Source: Zygnema circumcarinatum (lineage: Eukaryota; Streptophyta; Zygnematophyceae; Zygnematales; Zygnemataceae). From it: DNA of 29,542 nt. The notes beneath the pieces were generated by a model. The model was not told the DNA's origin. It did not search any database and was given only the letters and a program-made list of their open reading frames with translations. Made by a program: the position numbers and the translations under genes. Numbering within the stretch: position 1 is the stretch's first letter; every line of letters starts with the position of its first letter. Positions 29,122-29,542 of the stretch are shown here, piece by piece. The stretch covers positions 1,426,512 through 1,456,053 of the forward strand of contig CM074810.1 in assembly GCA_037447605.1 (NCBI GenBank), read 5' to 3'.

Positions 29122-29542
29122 CTGCAAATGACCATCAAATTCACCCCATCCCCCCCCCCACCCCAACGACGAAATTTTAAAACAAAAAAAATAGGGTTTC
29201 CATCCTCCTCTCTTTCTACAATCCTCTCCCTCTTCGCCTTCCTGCCCCAAACACCCCACCCATTCAACCTTCCCCCCCAAATCTACTTCTCCCCTCTCCT
29301 CCCATGATTTTCCCTTCCTCTCCTCTCCCCTCTATCCTAACCATGCACTCCCCCACCTCTGCACTTCCTCATCTCCTACTCATCCACTCTCCCTCCTCTT
29401 CCCTCTCCCAACTGCTACCCATCTTCTCCTCCTGTTCTCCTCTCCCTCCCCTTCTCACCTTTCCCCCCCTCCCCCGCTCTCTCCTTCCCCCCTCTCTCCT
29501 CTCCCCTTCCCCCACCTCCCCCCTCCCCCCTCCCTCCTTCCC
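29122..29542. other. DExH intron (partial), CT-rich
   Basis: From the acceptor at 29122 to the window end there is no exon signal on the minus strand. From about 29190 the + strand is almost pure CT, so the intron is GA-rich on the gene strand. Confidence 0.7.

Noticed and set aside
28635-29267. Single 210-residue ORF covering the helicase exon
   Set aside because: Only 29121-28935 is exon. The two ends read through intron on both sides, including the GA tract, and break the match to DExH1.

Overview
The window is nuclear DNA from a plant-lineage (streptophyte) eukaryote. Seven spliced protein genes could be rebuilt exon by exon. All have GT-AG introns, mostly preserved reading phase, and plant-type homologues: an SRT2-type sirtuin, TIM10, an LDL3-type histone demethylase with a C-terminal SRI-like module, the 72-residue plant QCR8, a CINP-like protein, a small plant protein and a DExH1-type helicase. 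Telomere-type AAACCCTAA motifs and long CT/GA tracts are scattered through introns, leaders and 3' flanks. The style does not look like an angiosperm with compact simple introns; a streptophyte alga or early-diverging land plant is a reasonable guess, but the species cannot be named from this sequence.

Layout, left to right: SRT2-like (-, 3' end cut by the window and a C26 run), TIM10 (+), LDL3-like (-, about 9.9 kb, 11 exons), a 1.17-kb element with 29-bp terminal inverted repeats that contains a decayed reverse transcriptase fragment and an N gap, QCR8 (+), CINP-like (-, 7 exons), a 1.7-kb promoter region full of ACGT and CCAAT elements, a 123-residue plant protein (+), a 1.8-kb intergenic region with a 201-bp MITE-like element and a CCGTTGGAT repeat cluster, and the C-terminal exons of a DExH-box helicase (-, 5' part outside the window). 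The strands alternate strictly (- + - + - + -), giving three head-to-head and three tail-to-tail pairs.

Three genes encode proteins expected in mitochondria (SRT2 with a visible presequence, TIM10, QCR8), and these are the three whose 5' leader on the coding strand is a long CT-rich tract. SRT2 and TIM10 share a 482-bp divergent promoter with a 16-bp palindrome at its centre. The other genes concern chromatin and transcription (LDL3), possibly replication or checkpoint control (CINP-like) and RNA/G-quadruplex remodelling (DExH). No operon-like or defence system is present. The most interesting items are the LDL3 architecture (an insert at the Tower position and an SRI-like C terminus split over three exons), the giant minisatellite beside an LDL3 splice acceptor, the TA-flanked TIR elements, and the CINP-like gene, which simple ORF calling misses.
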